Assembly: GCF_963576675.1 (NCBI RefSeq)
Contig: NC_088918.1
Span: forward strand, 34,815,501-34,879,500
DNA from: Euphorbia lathyris
Lineage: Eukaryota; Streptophyta; Magnoliopsida; Malpighiales; Euphorbiaceae
Direction of reading: 5' to 3'
Length of the DNA stretch: 64,000 bases
Part shown: positions 13,377-22,114 of the stretch, one piece after another
Layout of the letters: every line of letters starts with the position of its first letter
Position numbering within the stretch: position 1 is the first letter of the stretch
The notes under the pieces: model-generated
Database searches by the model: none
Seen by the model: the letters and a program-made list of their open reading frames with translations, nothing else
What the model was told of the DNA's origin: nothing
Made by a program: the position numbers and the translations under genes

Positions 13377-15636
13377 GGACATTCTAATTGACAGATTGGA
13401 ATTGCAGGTTGAACAATGTTGATTGATGATATTATTATAATTGGTTTAATATCTCTATAAATACAATTACAGTGCAAAATATAAATTAAGTACTATTTAC
13501 GTAGAATTAGAATTATAAATGTGATTAACGTTAGGTCTGAATGATATTAAAACATCAAGTCTCACAAGAAATAACATAAAAGGAAAATGTAGTCGTGATA
13601 TAGAGGCCAAGCTGAGAGAGGATTGTCTACAAAAAAATACTAATCTGCATCTTTACACTTTAAGTGAAGCTCTCCTCACCAAGTTCTCTGGAGGATTGGC
13701 ATCATTTTGAATAGAATTAGATGCAACCTGTGAAGCAACTTCTGGGGTAGAAATCTCGATATCACTATGATTAAAATGCCCATTAATATCATCTTGACGA
13801 GGCCAAAGCGGCAATGAAGTCTCAGAGGATGGTAGGGAATTTGGCACACTAGTTTTTAACCGGTAGGTGCCACTGGTACTGGGCAGAGGATGCTGCATAG
13901 ATGCATACCAAAAAAAAAAACATATCATTAAATGAGAACGAAAAAAATAAAATAAAATTTGATAAATCATGAGAGGGAAAGATAATAACTATGAATAATA
14001 ATTAGACAAGGGAAATTATTATTTTAACATGAAAGCAAGCAGCGGAGAGGTAGTTCTTTTTCAATGAATATCATTTATATATGTATTACAAAAACCATCT
14101 ACAACTAGTAAAGTAACTGAAGGATCACATTTTATTAATTTGATCCCAGAAAAGATGGAGCATTTGATGGTAGTCCCTCCTAATCTATAGTTTCTTTCGG
14201 GATCGTGTGAGAGAAACAAAGGTTCAAGCTATCTCTGCAGTTTAAAATTGTCATGGATAAGAACTGAATAGAAGTCTAGTACTTAGCATAGTCCCCATAC
14301 CCCATATCAGGATATGATTTGAACCTATTCTTATAAATTAGCACAAGCTAAAGCTAGAAAACCCCTGTAGAAGATACAATCCTACGAAGCTACAACTGAA
14401 GTTCAAAGATTCAACAGCCATCCTAACTATCAAGTATCATCTAATTATGCTCAAGCATGTCCTTTCAGTAAATCAGTAGCAAACACACATGTACTTCTGA
14501 ATATGTAAATTTAAGCAATAACCAATTATTAACTCCCAACAAAAAATACCAAGTCTGATTTTGTTCAAGGAGTTCAAAAGTAAACCTGTTCTCTTGATAT
14601 TTCCTCCCTCCATTGATTCTGATATTTCTGGAGCAACAATACAAGAATGTTTTGTAGATCAAGTGCTAGATCAAGCGGAAACAGCTTCAAGAGATCATCC
14701 CCACTGAAGTTCTCATGCACAGTTTTTCTGATAAGTGAACGAAGGCATGCCAAAACCTATAGTCAGATATATTATTCACATCATTTACATGTCAAAATTA
14801 CTTAGAAAAATTATCAATTATATAAGCATTTCAATACAGCTCAAGAATACCAAAAAAAGGAATGTAAAAATTAATTAATTAATACATAATAGTACAGACT
14901 TGCGAAGTTGTATTATAACCAGACCATGCACCACTCAAACAAAAACACATTAACAAGCTTCAAGCAATGTGTCTTTAACCCTAAGACATTGTTTGGGAGT
15001 TGGCAGGTTAATGGAGGTGAGAGTTACCTAATGAAAAGGAAAGGGAAGGGATGGAAATGAAGATTAAAAGTTGAACTTATTTGGGAGTTTATGGAATGTA
15101 CATGAGAGTTAAAAGGTCATCTATCATTAGAAATTTCCATTATTCCCGCTAACCCCCAATTTGGAGGTTAAAGTTAGCCATTGTAAAATGTTAGCTCCCA
15201 TTAACCTTCATTAGCACTCCAAAAACACCTCCAAAACAAGTTTAATCTAATATTTTAGATTCCATTACTTCCATTAACCTCTTCTAACCTCCTACCAAAC
15301 AATGGCTACGAGTGGCCGAATGCTCTCCGTTTTTGTTATGATATGCATTACTGATTTACAGTTGACCGTCCAACTACTTTAACAACGAAAAGCTAATTAT
15401 CACTGATTAAAACCCAAAAATAGAAAGAAAAAAAGAAAAAACTAAAATGGGAAGAAGTTTACTGGATCGAGCTCGCCGAGAGAAGGCAGATTGAGGAGAG
15501 ACTGGAAATGAGACTTCTCTGGAAATCGGAGACCGGTTCTCCTTGATTTCCATAAAGTTGTGAGTATTTGATCGAGTGATTCCTCTGAATTGATCGGCGA
15601 CAACTTATATAGTTGCAAGTAAAGCGAATCTTCCAT
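6935..15636 (-). CDS. COMM-domain protein gene (COMMD9-like), six coding exons
   Basis: Exons, in gene order: 15463-15636, 14586-14756, 13680-13892, 13004-13093, 9062-9181 and 6935-6979. All lengths are multiples of three, and every junction has a GT donor and an AG acceptor. Together they encode 270 residues ending in TAG. The start at 15634-15636 (MEDSLY) was chosen over an in-frame ATG 26 codons upstream, whose extension looks like leader sequence. The N-terminal part (about 1-115) is helical and leucine-rich; the middle (about 116-186) is low-complexity and proline/serine-rich. The C-terminal part contains NRVAIITLK, then a leucine-patterned segment [16 protein letters not shown], which is the COMM-domain pattern. 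COMMD proteins act as Commander complex subunits in animals; the plant role is not established. Introns of 706, 693, 586, 3822 and 2082 bp hold many transposons. Family assignment rests on recall of plant homologues, without a search. Confidence 0.8.
7415..8028 (+). mobile_element. Small solo LTR interrupted by a TRIM
   Basis: The ends TAATAGAGAA and TTCTCTATCA are inverted repeats apart from a mutated TG start. ACTAA flanks both sides (7410-7414 and 8029-8033), as expected for a 5-bp LTR target duplication. A TATAAATAGG box lies near 7517. Without the nested TRIM and its duplication the LTR is about 330 bp, close to the LTR at 10779-11121, which shares the CTAGCTTGGGAA-like block and the CTATCA end. 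Confidence 0.65.
7645..7922 (-). mobile_element. TRIM (miniature LTR element)
   Basis: Two direct repeats of 68-69 bp (7645-7713 and about 7855-7922) share CATGGAACCAATTGAACT and CCACTTCATATTAATATC. On the minus strand the right-hand LTR starts TGTCAG and is followed by TATCAGAGCC (7841-7850), matching the initiator-Met tRNA primer site common in plant copia elements. A purine tract GTGGGGGTG precedes the other LTR. GTATGC flanks both sides (7639-7644 and 7923-7928). The 278-bp element has no coding capacity. Confidence 0.75.
9933..10125 (+). mobile_element. Au-like tRNA-derived SINE in intron 4
   Basis: The head carries RNA polymerase III promoter boxes: an A-box region around CTTGGCGCAACGG and a B box GGTCACGGGTTCGAGTC. 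The body contains GGGACCCCTCCCCGGACCC and CGACCGGGCCGCCC and ends in a T tract, as in the plant Au SINE family. A 17-bp perfect duplication TTTATTTAAGAAAGATG flanks it at 9916-9932 and 10126-10142, proving LINE-style retroposition. It lies antisense to the host gene. Confidence 0.88.
10779..11850 (+). mobile_element. Gypsy relic: 5' LTR plus degenerate gag
   Basis: A 343-bp LTR (10779-11121, TGATAGGG...TTTTCTATCA) is followed by ATTGGGGACAAATAGG in the place of a primer-binding site. Then comes a frame-broken gag, in which translated fragments such as FSNKDPWE and EPLVALRQ are recognisable as a Ty3/gypsy Retrotrans_gag domain. No pol and no 3' LTR were found before 12 kb. It lies in intron 4 of the COMM-domain gene. 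Confidence 0.55.
12124..12745. mobile_element. hAT-like non-autonomous element
   Basis: Ends CTATGAAGCAC and GTGCTTCATAG are perfect 11-bp inverted repeats. The flanks ATTCCAAT (12116-12123) and CTTCCAAT (12746-12753) match at seven of eight positions, fitting an 8-bp hAT duplication. The right subterminal region is a run of GAGTCCC / GTGTCCC / CCGCCG words (12595-12700). No transposase. It lies in intron 4 of the host gene. Confidence 0.7.
13341..13378. repeat. (GT)n followed by a run of 19 G
   Basis: A GT tract runs directly into a G homopolymer (13360-13378) in intron 3 of the COMM-domain gene. The G run could form a quadruplex, and its length may be unreliable in assembly. Confidence 0.9.
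14985..15306. mobile_element. Tourist-like MITE in intron 1
   Basis: Ends GACATTGTTTGGGAG and, reversed, GCCATTGTTTGGTAGG match those of the MITE at 15740-16134, as do internal GGTTAATGGAGG and CCATTAACCTC blocks. Flanks are TAA and TAC, near the three-base TTA/TAA target of PIF/Harbinger elements. Confidence 0.65.
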
Positions 15637-15739
15637 TTTTCTGCCTCTTTCTTCTTCTTTTCTGCATCTTTCACACAGCTGACTGCATTTATGGCACGTG
15701 TTTTGCACACGCACCCTAATATTAATAGCTAAAGACTTA
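15637..15739 (-). promoter_or_regulatory. Short upstream leader of the COMM-domain gene with a G-box
   Basis: Only about 100 bp separate the start codon from the Tourist-like MITE. The interval contains CACGTG at 15695-15700 and a purine-rich leader. No TATA box is seen, so the core promoter may lie in or beyond the MITEs. Confidence 0.35.
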
Positions 15740-16134
15740 GCCTTTGTTTGGGAGTTTGGAGGTTAATGGAGGGGAGAGTTAAAGGAGATAAAGGGAAGGG
15801 AAGGGAAGTGATAGAATGGAAAGTTAACAATTAACCTTGTTTGGGAGTTTATAGGATGTAAATGAGGTTAAATGTTTAACCTTGTTTGGGAGTTTAAATA
15901 TGGAGGGGGAGGAAGGTTAAATTTACTCTGCAGAGATAAGAAATTTAAAAAAAGTTTACGTTACTCCCATTAACCCCCAATTTGGAGGTTAGAGTTTGGA
16001 GGTTAGAGGAAGTAAACATTTAACCACATTAACCTCTATTTACTCTCAAAAAATAACTCCCAAACAAGGTTAACTCAATACTTAACCTTCCATTACTCTC
16101 ATTTACTCCCATTAACCTCCTCCCAAACAATGGC
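15740..16134. mobile_element. Tourist-like MITE upstream of the COMM-domain gene
   Basis: Ends GCCTTTGTTTGGGAG and CCCAAACAATGGC are inverted repeats, flanked by TTA at 15737-15739 and 16135-16137, the PIF/Harbinger target. Several GGTTAATGGAGG / CCATTAACCTCC blocks occur in the interior. Its right flank overlaps by one base the target duplication of the family B element. Confidence 0.75.
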
Positions 16135-16160
16135 TTAATAAATTAGGGTAAATAATTATA

Positions 16161-17300
16161 GGGTTAATTACAAAAATGGGTCAAATGGGAGGCTCATTTA
16201 CATATTTAACCCATTTACTCAATGTACTACACATCTAGACTGATTTTGTGTGACTTTTCCATAATACCCTCAATATTTACGTGCGGCTGTCTTCCTCCCG
16301 TCTGACTTCGCAGAGGTTAGCATATGCGAACCCTGCAAGCTAAATATGCGAACTCTGCGAACCCTGCGAAGCTAAATATGCGAATTCTGCGAACCCTGCG
16401 AAGCTAAATATGCGAAGCCTGCGAAGCTAATGTTTGGTTTAGTTGATGATTTTAGTTAGCATATGCGAAGTCTGCGAAGCTAATGTTTGGTTTAGTTGAT
16501 GATTTTAGTTAGCATATGCGAAGCCTGCGAAGCTAATGTTTGGTTTAGTTGATGATTTTACTTAGCATATGTGAAGCCTGCGAAGTGAATGTTTGGTTTA
16601 GTTGATGATTTTAGTTAGCATATGCGAAGTCTGGATGTGTTTTTAACAAAATTCGCTAAGTGGTATATAACAAAAAATGGCAAACAACAACGGATTCTAA
16701 CATTATTTAACAAAAAAATCAGAACATAGATGAATACACCAACAATAATTCAGTAAGATTTATAGAATTAGGCATTTTCTCTGCGTTTTCCAATCTTCCG
16801 CCTCACGGAACGAGGTTGTTGTTTGCTCTAAAATCGCCATATTTCTTCCCTTTTCTCTGTTGTTCGCCTTCTTCCTCGTCTTTTCTCTCACTGTTCACCT
16901 TCTTCTACCGTCTGTTCACATTCTTCCTCTTCTTTGCTCTCACTGTTCACCTTCTTCTACCATCGTTCACCTTCTCTCACCGTCATTCGCCCTAAAATCG
17001 CCCTCTCGTTTTTCCTCTACCGCCGTTCGCTTCCCTTTTCTCTCACCGGAGTAGGAGTTGCTGGAGAATGCCGTCAAACAACAACGGATTTTGCAGGTTA
17101 GATCCCTATGGAAGGAGGATGAGCCATTTTGGGTGAAGAGGAAACCGTAAGGAAGAGGAAGAGGAAGAGGAAGAGGAAGATGAAAGATTGGGGGTATTAT
17201 GGGAAAGTCACACAAAAACAGTCTAGATATGTAGTAGGTTGAGTAAATGGGTTTAATATATAAATGGGCCTTCCATTTGACCTAGTTTTGTAATTTTTCC
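16161..17300. mobile_element. MULE-like TIR element, family A copy 2
   Basis: It has the same long inverted repeats as 1357-3062 and sits inside the left terminal repeat of family B copy 1. A perfect 9-bp duplication ATAATTATA lies at 16152-16160 and 17301-17309. It is shorter than copy 1 (1140 against 1706 bp). Near its right end is a (GGAAGA)n tract at 17150-17180. No transposase. Confidence 0.88.
16316..16640. repeat. Tandem repeats of GCGAAG / AGCATATGCGAAG units
   Basis: A short unit built on TATGCGAA...CTGCGAAGCTAA is repeated at 16320-16430. About four copies of a 55-bp unit containing AATGTTTGGTTTAGTTGATG follow to about 16630. These repeats correspond to the TTCGCGAA-rich part of copy 1. 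Confidence 0.85.
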
Positions 17301-17564
17301 ATAATTATAAGGTCTTTTTACCTGATACACTACTTAGTCCCTGTATTTTTAGAAATAATTATATAGTCTCCCAATTTTTGTTTTTGTTAACTCCTTAGTC
17401 CTTATATTTGGGTCAATGGTCAAACTATACTAAATAAACTTTAAAATACCAAAATTATCCTTTACTTTGTGTTTTAATAATAAAACATCTATTTTTCTTA
17501 TTTTATAGTTTTTTTCTCTTTTTTTCTATATAATCACAACCTCTCCAATATAAAGTAATTGATT

Positions 17565-18147
17565 TTTTTTATGAACATACTTACTTCATTAGATGAAAAG
17601 AGTACAGATACAATAACAAAATCACAAGGAATAAAATCCTAACAAAACCACAAAGGGACGAAATTGACTACAAATAGCATGAAAAGCTCATAAAAGGTAT
17701 AAAAAAAACAAAAAAAAACAATGAAACATATACTTATTGGAAATCAAAATCCGCAGAACAGCAACCGCAATCCGATCTTCATCATTCAGACATTTTCGAA
17801 TATTTGGATCAGAGTCCTTTCTTTTGTTGCAACCACGTAGACCTATTGATCCACATATAAAATAAATCATTTCCACACTTGCTAAATTCGAAAAAGATAT
17901 AAATAAAAGAATGTTTGAGAGCAGATACTATTGAGACAGATATAGAAATCTGTAAAAATATATAGACACTGAATAAGAAAAACAACAAAAAGAACACACA
18001 ATCTAACTCGGTGGAAGGAGGAATAAGGAAAATTCCTTCTTCCTCCTCAAAGTAGATCCGCTTTGATTTGGGAAGAGAAGAACAAGAATGATTGAAGTTG
18101 TTTTTTTTTTCAAGAGAAACTGTTGTTGAAAAACTGAATACAATTAG
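17565..18147 (-). pseudogene. Retroposed transcript inside MITE B copy 1
   Basis: This 583-bp block is absent from family B copy 2. A perfect 14-bp duplication TAAAGTAATTGATT flanks it (17551-17564 and 18148-18161), and on the minus strand it ends in a poly-A tract (T run at 17565-17570). This is the signature of LINE-mediated insertion of an RNA. It contains a minus-strand frame of about 62 codons (17688-17876) with no domain I recognise. No tRNA-like promoter boxes are seen, so a processed pseudogene is more likely than a SINE; the parent gene is unknown. Confidence 0.6.
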
Positions 18148-19542
18148 TAAAGTAATTGATTTATTAATTCTTATATAATTATAGAACTTTAATTTAATAA
18201 CGTAAAATTTATTGACTGAAAAATGAATGAAAAATATTTCAAAAATTTATTAAAACAGGAGTAAGACTATCATTATAAAAAGTTTTTACAATTCTAATAA
18301 ATTTTACCGAATGAAGAAAAAATATATAATTTTAAAAAAATATAATAATATTTAATGTAGTTTAAAGGCATTATATTAAAAAACAAAGATAATTACAATT
18401 TAAGAAAATTAATTATACAGTTTTTTAAGTATATTAATTTCGGTGTATATGTAGTTCAAAAACTTTATTAAAATTAATTATATTAAATTTGAAACTAAAA
18501 GATAATTTTTTATACATATAACTAGGGGTAATTTTGGACTTTCATTTACAAAAACAAATAGAAGGATTAAAGAATTGATTAAGATAAAACTTAAGGACCT
18601 TATAGCAATATGATGGACTTACTAGCGTGTTAAGTACAAACATAAGAACCTTATAATTATTTATCCAATAAATTATTAGAGTTTCTCAATATTACACTTA
18701 CGAGCCTTTTTCTAAAAAACACCTTAGAGCAGCTATAGTGCCAAATATACACAAATAACCCACATAAATAACATATCACTATACTACTCTCTTACTTTTA
18801 ATTTTTGTGGAATCTATTTATCATAAAACATTACAAATTTACTCAATTAATATATAATTAATAATTTTTACCCAACACAATAATTTTTATCCAAGATAAT
18901 ATTTATTCAACAAAATAATTAACTCAATATTAAATATATTATAAAATAAAATCCATAAAACAACTTCATTTAAAATACATAATATTACATAAAACATAAT
19001 TAATGACATTACAAATCAAATAAAAGAAACAATAACATAATTAAAGAAAATCATACTTCGACTCGATGTGTGCGCAAATTTTTTTGTGTCGTAACAGTTG
19101 CCCAGCATTCATTCCCAAAGTATCTTTGTCGAGAATTTCGAAATCTTTTTGTTTCATTTGTTGTTCATGAATCCGAAGAAAATGTATCCATTGTTGCACT
19201 AAATTTTGGTTTGTTTTAACTTTTTGCAATAGTATTTCTTTATAAAATTCCTCATCTATATTTTGACAAGATCCACTCGCTTTTTTTTCCTTTTGACGCT
19301 TTCTGGCCTATTGGACGTTGAGGAAACGATTGATCGTTGCCACTTTCACTTGCTGAACTGTATTGTCCCGATGCAGAAAGTTTCGTTCTTTTTGAGGAGC
19401 CTCCATCGTATTGTTTTTCTTCAAAAGCGAGCCATTTAGGTTCATTTTTCATTATTTCCCAACAATGAACAAATGATTATTTGGAGCTATATCTTTGAAG
19501 GTAGAGTTGTTCGGCCTTCTCAATAATTTGTGCATCAGAATG

Positions 19543-21153
19543 TGATAGGGACGTTTTGTCCCTATCTTTTTAGCGTGATTTACGGTTTATTTTGAGCTAA
19601 TAATTAAGTTTAATTACAAAAATAAATGTGTTTCGAATAAATAATAAAATAATAATAAAAATGGTGTTTTTAATAATTTTCTCATTTCTTTGATTAATTT
19701 CAGAAAAATAAAGCATCAAGTAATCTCGGTGTTTATAGTCGTGTTTTGCAGGTTCGGGATAAACGCACGAGACGTAAAGAACAAAAGAAAGAATGGTCAA
19801 ATTTCAGCCTTGCACCACGCAGAGCGTGCCACGTCATTGAGCAGTTCCCACTAATTCACGGCAGTCAACCTGATCTATATCCCAAGTCAATGGAGTCTAC
19901 GCGGAGCGTAACCTAGAGTACGCGGAGTGTGTAAAGTGTGAAACAGTTGACAAAGTTCCAGTACCTCAAACACGCGAAGCGTGCCCTGAAAGACGCGGAG
20001 CGTGAAGGAGTGATAATTCAGAGATGAGTTCCAGTAGCTCAATCACGCGGAGCGTGGCTGAGTCAACGCCTTTGGGTCCAGTCTACGCATATGTGAAATC
20101 TGCAACGAAGTGAGAAAAGGCAAAACACGCAAAGCGTGCCATGTGAAATCAACAGATTTAGTGTGAATTCCTCCCAAGACTTATGTATTTACGATTTTAC
20201 CCCGAGCTTGATGTGTATAAATAAGAGTGTTTATCACTCATTTTAGCATTCAGAATTTATGTAATAAAAACTATATCACCTTGAGAGCTTGTGTATTTCT
20301 TCCGTCACGCCGTCGAAGTTCCGTTCCATCCGCATCCACCAAGCTCGAGAGTTTCACCTCCAAGTCCTAAGAGACGACTTTAAGTCTAGTTAGCTAGTTC
20401 TAAGGGTTGATTCTTCTTCCCTTTCTACTTGTTAATTGGCTTGTACTCTTTCTATGTACTAGGCTTGGTTGTATTCCATATTTACGCGTTCCACATTTAT
20501 AATATATGATTTACAATTTCGGTTTCACTATACGTGTTATTATTTATTGCTTGTTTTGATACTTATAATTGATTATTGTGTAGGTCGCTTACGAGCTTCG
20601 AAATTCACTAGGATTCACATAGGTGTTGCCTTACCGGAGTTGACAATCCGGAAACCGTAGGAATTGACGAGCCACGGAACTTACGGGCCCTAGTTTCTGA
20701 TCCTAAGAGTTAGAGTCGCCTTAAGGGGAAATCACGACCCTAGAATCTCATAGAGTTGTTCGGTCTATAGATAGTCGTCTTTGCAAGAGTAAATTATTAA
20801 TCGTATATGTTTCGAATTGTTTGCCATATGTTATAACTTATCACTACCTGTAACACTTTATTAGAGTTTGAGTTACATAAGTCTGTTTCACCATAGTTTA
20901 GGAGTAGTTTGTAGTTGTCACCAAACTCAAGTCAAAAGTATTCACCGCTTAGATAACGTGTAGAACCGAGTAGTTTAATACTTGTAGTTATAAATCCCGT
21001 GGATTCGATACCCGGTCTTAACCGGATTATTACTTGATACGACGGGGTACACTTGCCCCTACGTAGCGTCTAGCAGAGTTGAAGCACGTAGAAAAATCTT
21101 AATCGTAACACACACACAATAGTTTACCGCTCTACTGTAGGCGCACCGCATCA
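19543..21153 (+). mobile_element. Solo LTR in the PIF element
   Basis: The LTR runs TGATAGGGACG...CCGCATCA with GAATG on both sides (19538-19542 and 21154-21158). By coincidence or target choice the 6 bp outside the left duplication also equal the last 6 bp of the LTR, giving an 11-bp identity. A TATAAATAAG box is at 20216-20225. The 3' part contains GTGGATTCGATACCCGG and GGGTACACTTGCCCC, a motif order common near the U5 end of plant Ty3/gypsy LTRs. No second LTR or internal region is present. Confidence 0.75.
19816..20138. repeat. Seven imperfect CACGC-NNA-GCGTG palindromes upstream of the LTR TATA box
   Basis: Copies begin at 19816, 19898, 19919, 19971, 19992, 20044 and 20126, each a 5-bp arm pair around a three-base centre (for example CACGCGGAGCGTG). 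They end about 80 bp upstream of the TATA box at 20216, i.e. in the U3 region. Confidence 0.85.
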
Positions 21154-22114
21154 GAATGGCCGCTCGGTTTCAAATGAACAATCTTGGCGTAACACCCAAC
21201 AAAATGAGAAACTGTTTTACTAATTTTCTAAAATTTAACGGAATCCGTATTTTCTTTTGGTAAACAAGGACATTCTGGCTTATACATGTTGAATTGATTG
21301 GTGATTCACTTTCAAAAATCACTGAGCCGTTGATCCGTACCAACAACTTCATCGTTTGCAATTGATAACCAAGTATTGCATAAAAAAAATCAAATGTAGT
21401 ATTCCACTTAAATCTCGGCGTTGAACCGACCACTGGTTGTGCCTAGGTTTCGGTTACCTCAATGACTTCATCGTTTGCAATTTGAACTGGCCTAGAATGC
21501 TCCATTCATTTAGTTTCATTAATAAAAGGGCCACGATGATAGTTTTGGAGGTTTGGTGGATATTGCATATACGGGTAGTATTGGGAGTTCGGCGGATATT
21601 ACATATACGGATCATAAAAGGATCGTGGTGTAGGCCTAATCGGAGGATTTTGTGTTTTGAGATACTGAGTGTTTGGAACCTGAGAATAATATTAACTAAA
21701 ATTATCTTGATTATTCTCCATTTAGAAATAAAATGTAATTGAAATTGAGATAGAATAAGAAAATAAGTGTAGTAATAAATGAGAAATTATAGTGTATTTA
21801 TAGTGTTAATATGAAATTTTACAGTTGTTGAATACAAATTTTGAAACAAATATAGAAGTTACTCGTTTATTATTATTGTTGTGAATATATAAAAGCATTA
21901 TATATATATATATGACATTACTGTTATCAATATTTGATAAGGTTTTAAAATATTAAAAAAATAAAAATTTGTAGTTCCAATGCATTTGCAGAGTGAATTA
22001 ATTGATTGTTATTACTTTTGGTAACTTACTAATTACAATAACAATGCTTATAATGGTTGGTAACAATTTGTTTGGAAAAGTAATAAGCAAAAAGATCCAC
22101 TAAAGTTGCTCTTA

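Larger units (their letters stand above)
16146..18666. mobile_element. MULE-like MITE, family B copy 1 (with two nested insertions)
   Basis: Ends GGGTAAATAATTATA and ATAATTATTTATCC are inverted repeats flanked by a 9-bp duplication AATAAATTA (16137-16145 and 18667-18675). Removing family A copy 2 and the retroposed transcript with their duplications leaves about 775 bp, close to the 785 bp of family B copy 2 at 42484-43268, which it matches throughout (AATTATATAGTCTC, AGTCCTTATRTTT, ATTTTGGACTTTC blocks). Non-coding. Confidence 0.85.
19041..21722 (-). pseudogene. PIF ORF1 (Myb/NAM-associated) relic, split
   Basis: Reading the minus strand, a start near 21722 opens an Asn/Pro/Tyr-rich N-terminal region containing YPPNSQYYPYM, interrupted by stops. 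After a degenerate middle the frame reaches VHLKPSGHSDA at about 21155-21190. The solo LTR interrupts exactly there, and on the other side the homology resumes with SDAQIIEKAEQLYLQRY, WEIMKNEPKW and SGQYSSASESGN (19252-19542), then a C-terminal helical part to 19041. These are hallmarks of the NAM-associated C-terminal region of PIF ORF1, a DNA-binding accessory protein of the transposase. Several stop codons make it non-functional. Confidence 0.65.
18727..22111 (-). mobile_element. PIF/Harbinger element with ORF1 only
   Basis: Short inverted ends GAGCAGCTATAGTG and CACTAAAGTTGCTC are flanked by TTA on both sides (18724-18726 and 22112-22114). The interior carries the Myb-like, NAM-associated ORF1 typical of PIF elements on the minus strand, but no DDE transposase. 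A solo LTR with its duplication (1616 bp) interrupts it; without that the element is about 1.77 kb. Confidence 0.75.

Noticed and set aside
13360..13378. G-quadruplex regulatory element in intron 3
   Set aside because: A homopolymer next to a GT microsatellite is more simply slippage; nothing else supports a function.
19532..21158. An 11-bp target duplication GCATCAGAATG
   Set aside because: The ends TGATAGGG...GCATCA and U5-like motifs fit an LTR with a 5-bp GAATG duplication. The other 6 bp are taken as chance or target preference, though this remains slightly uncertain.
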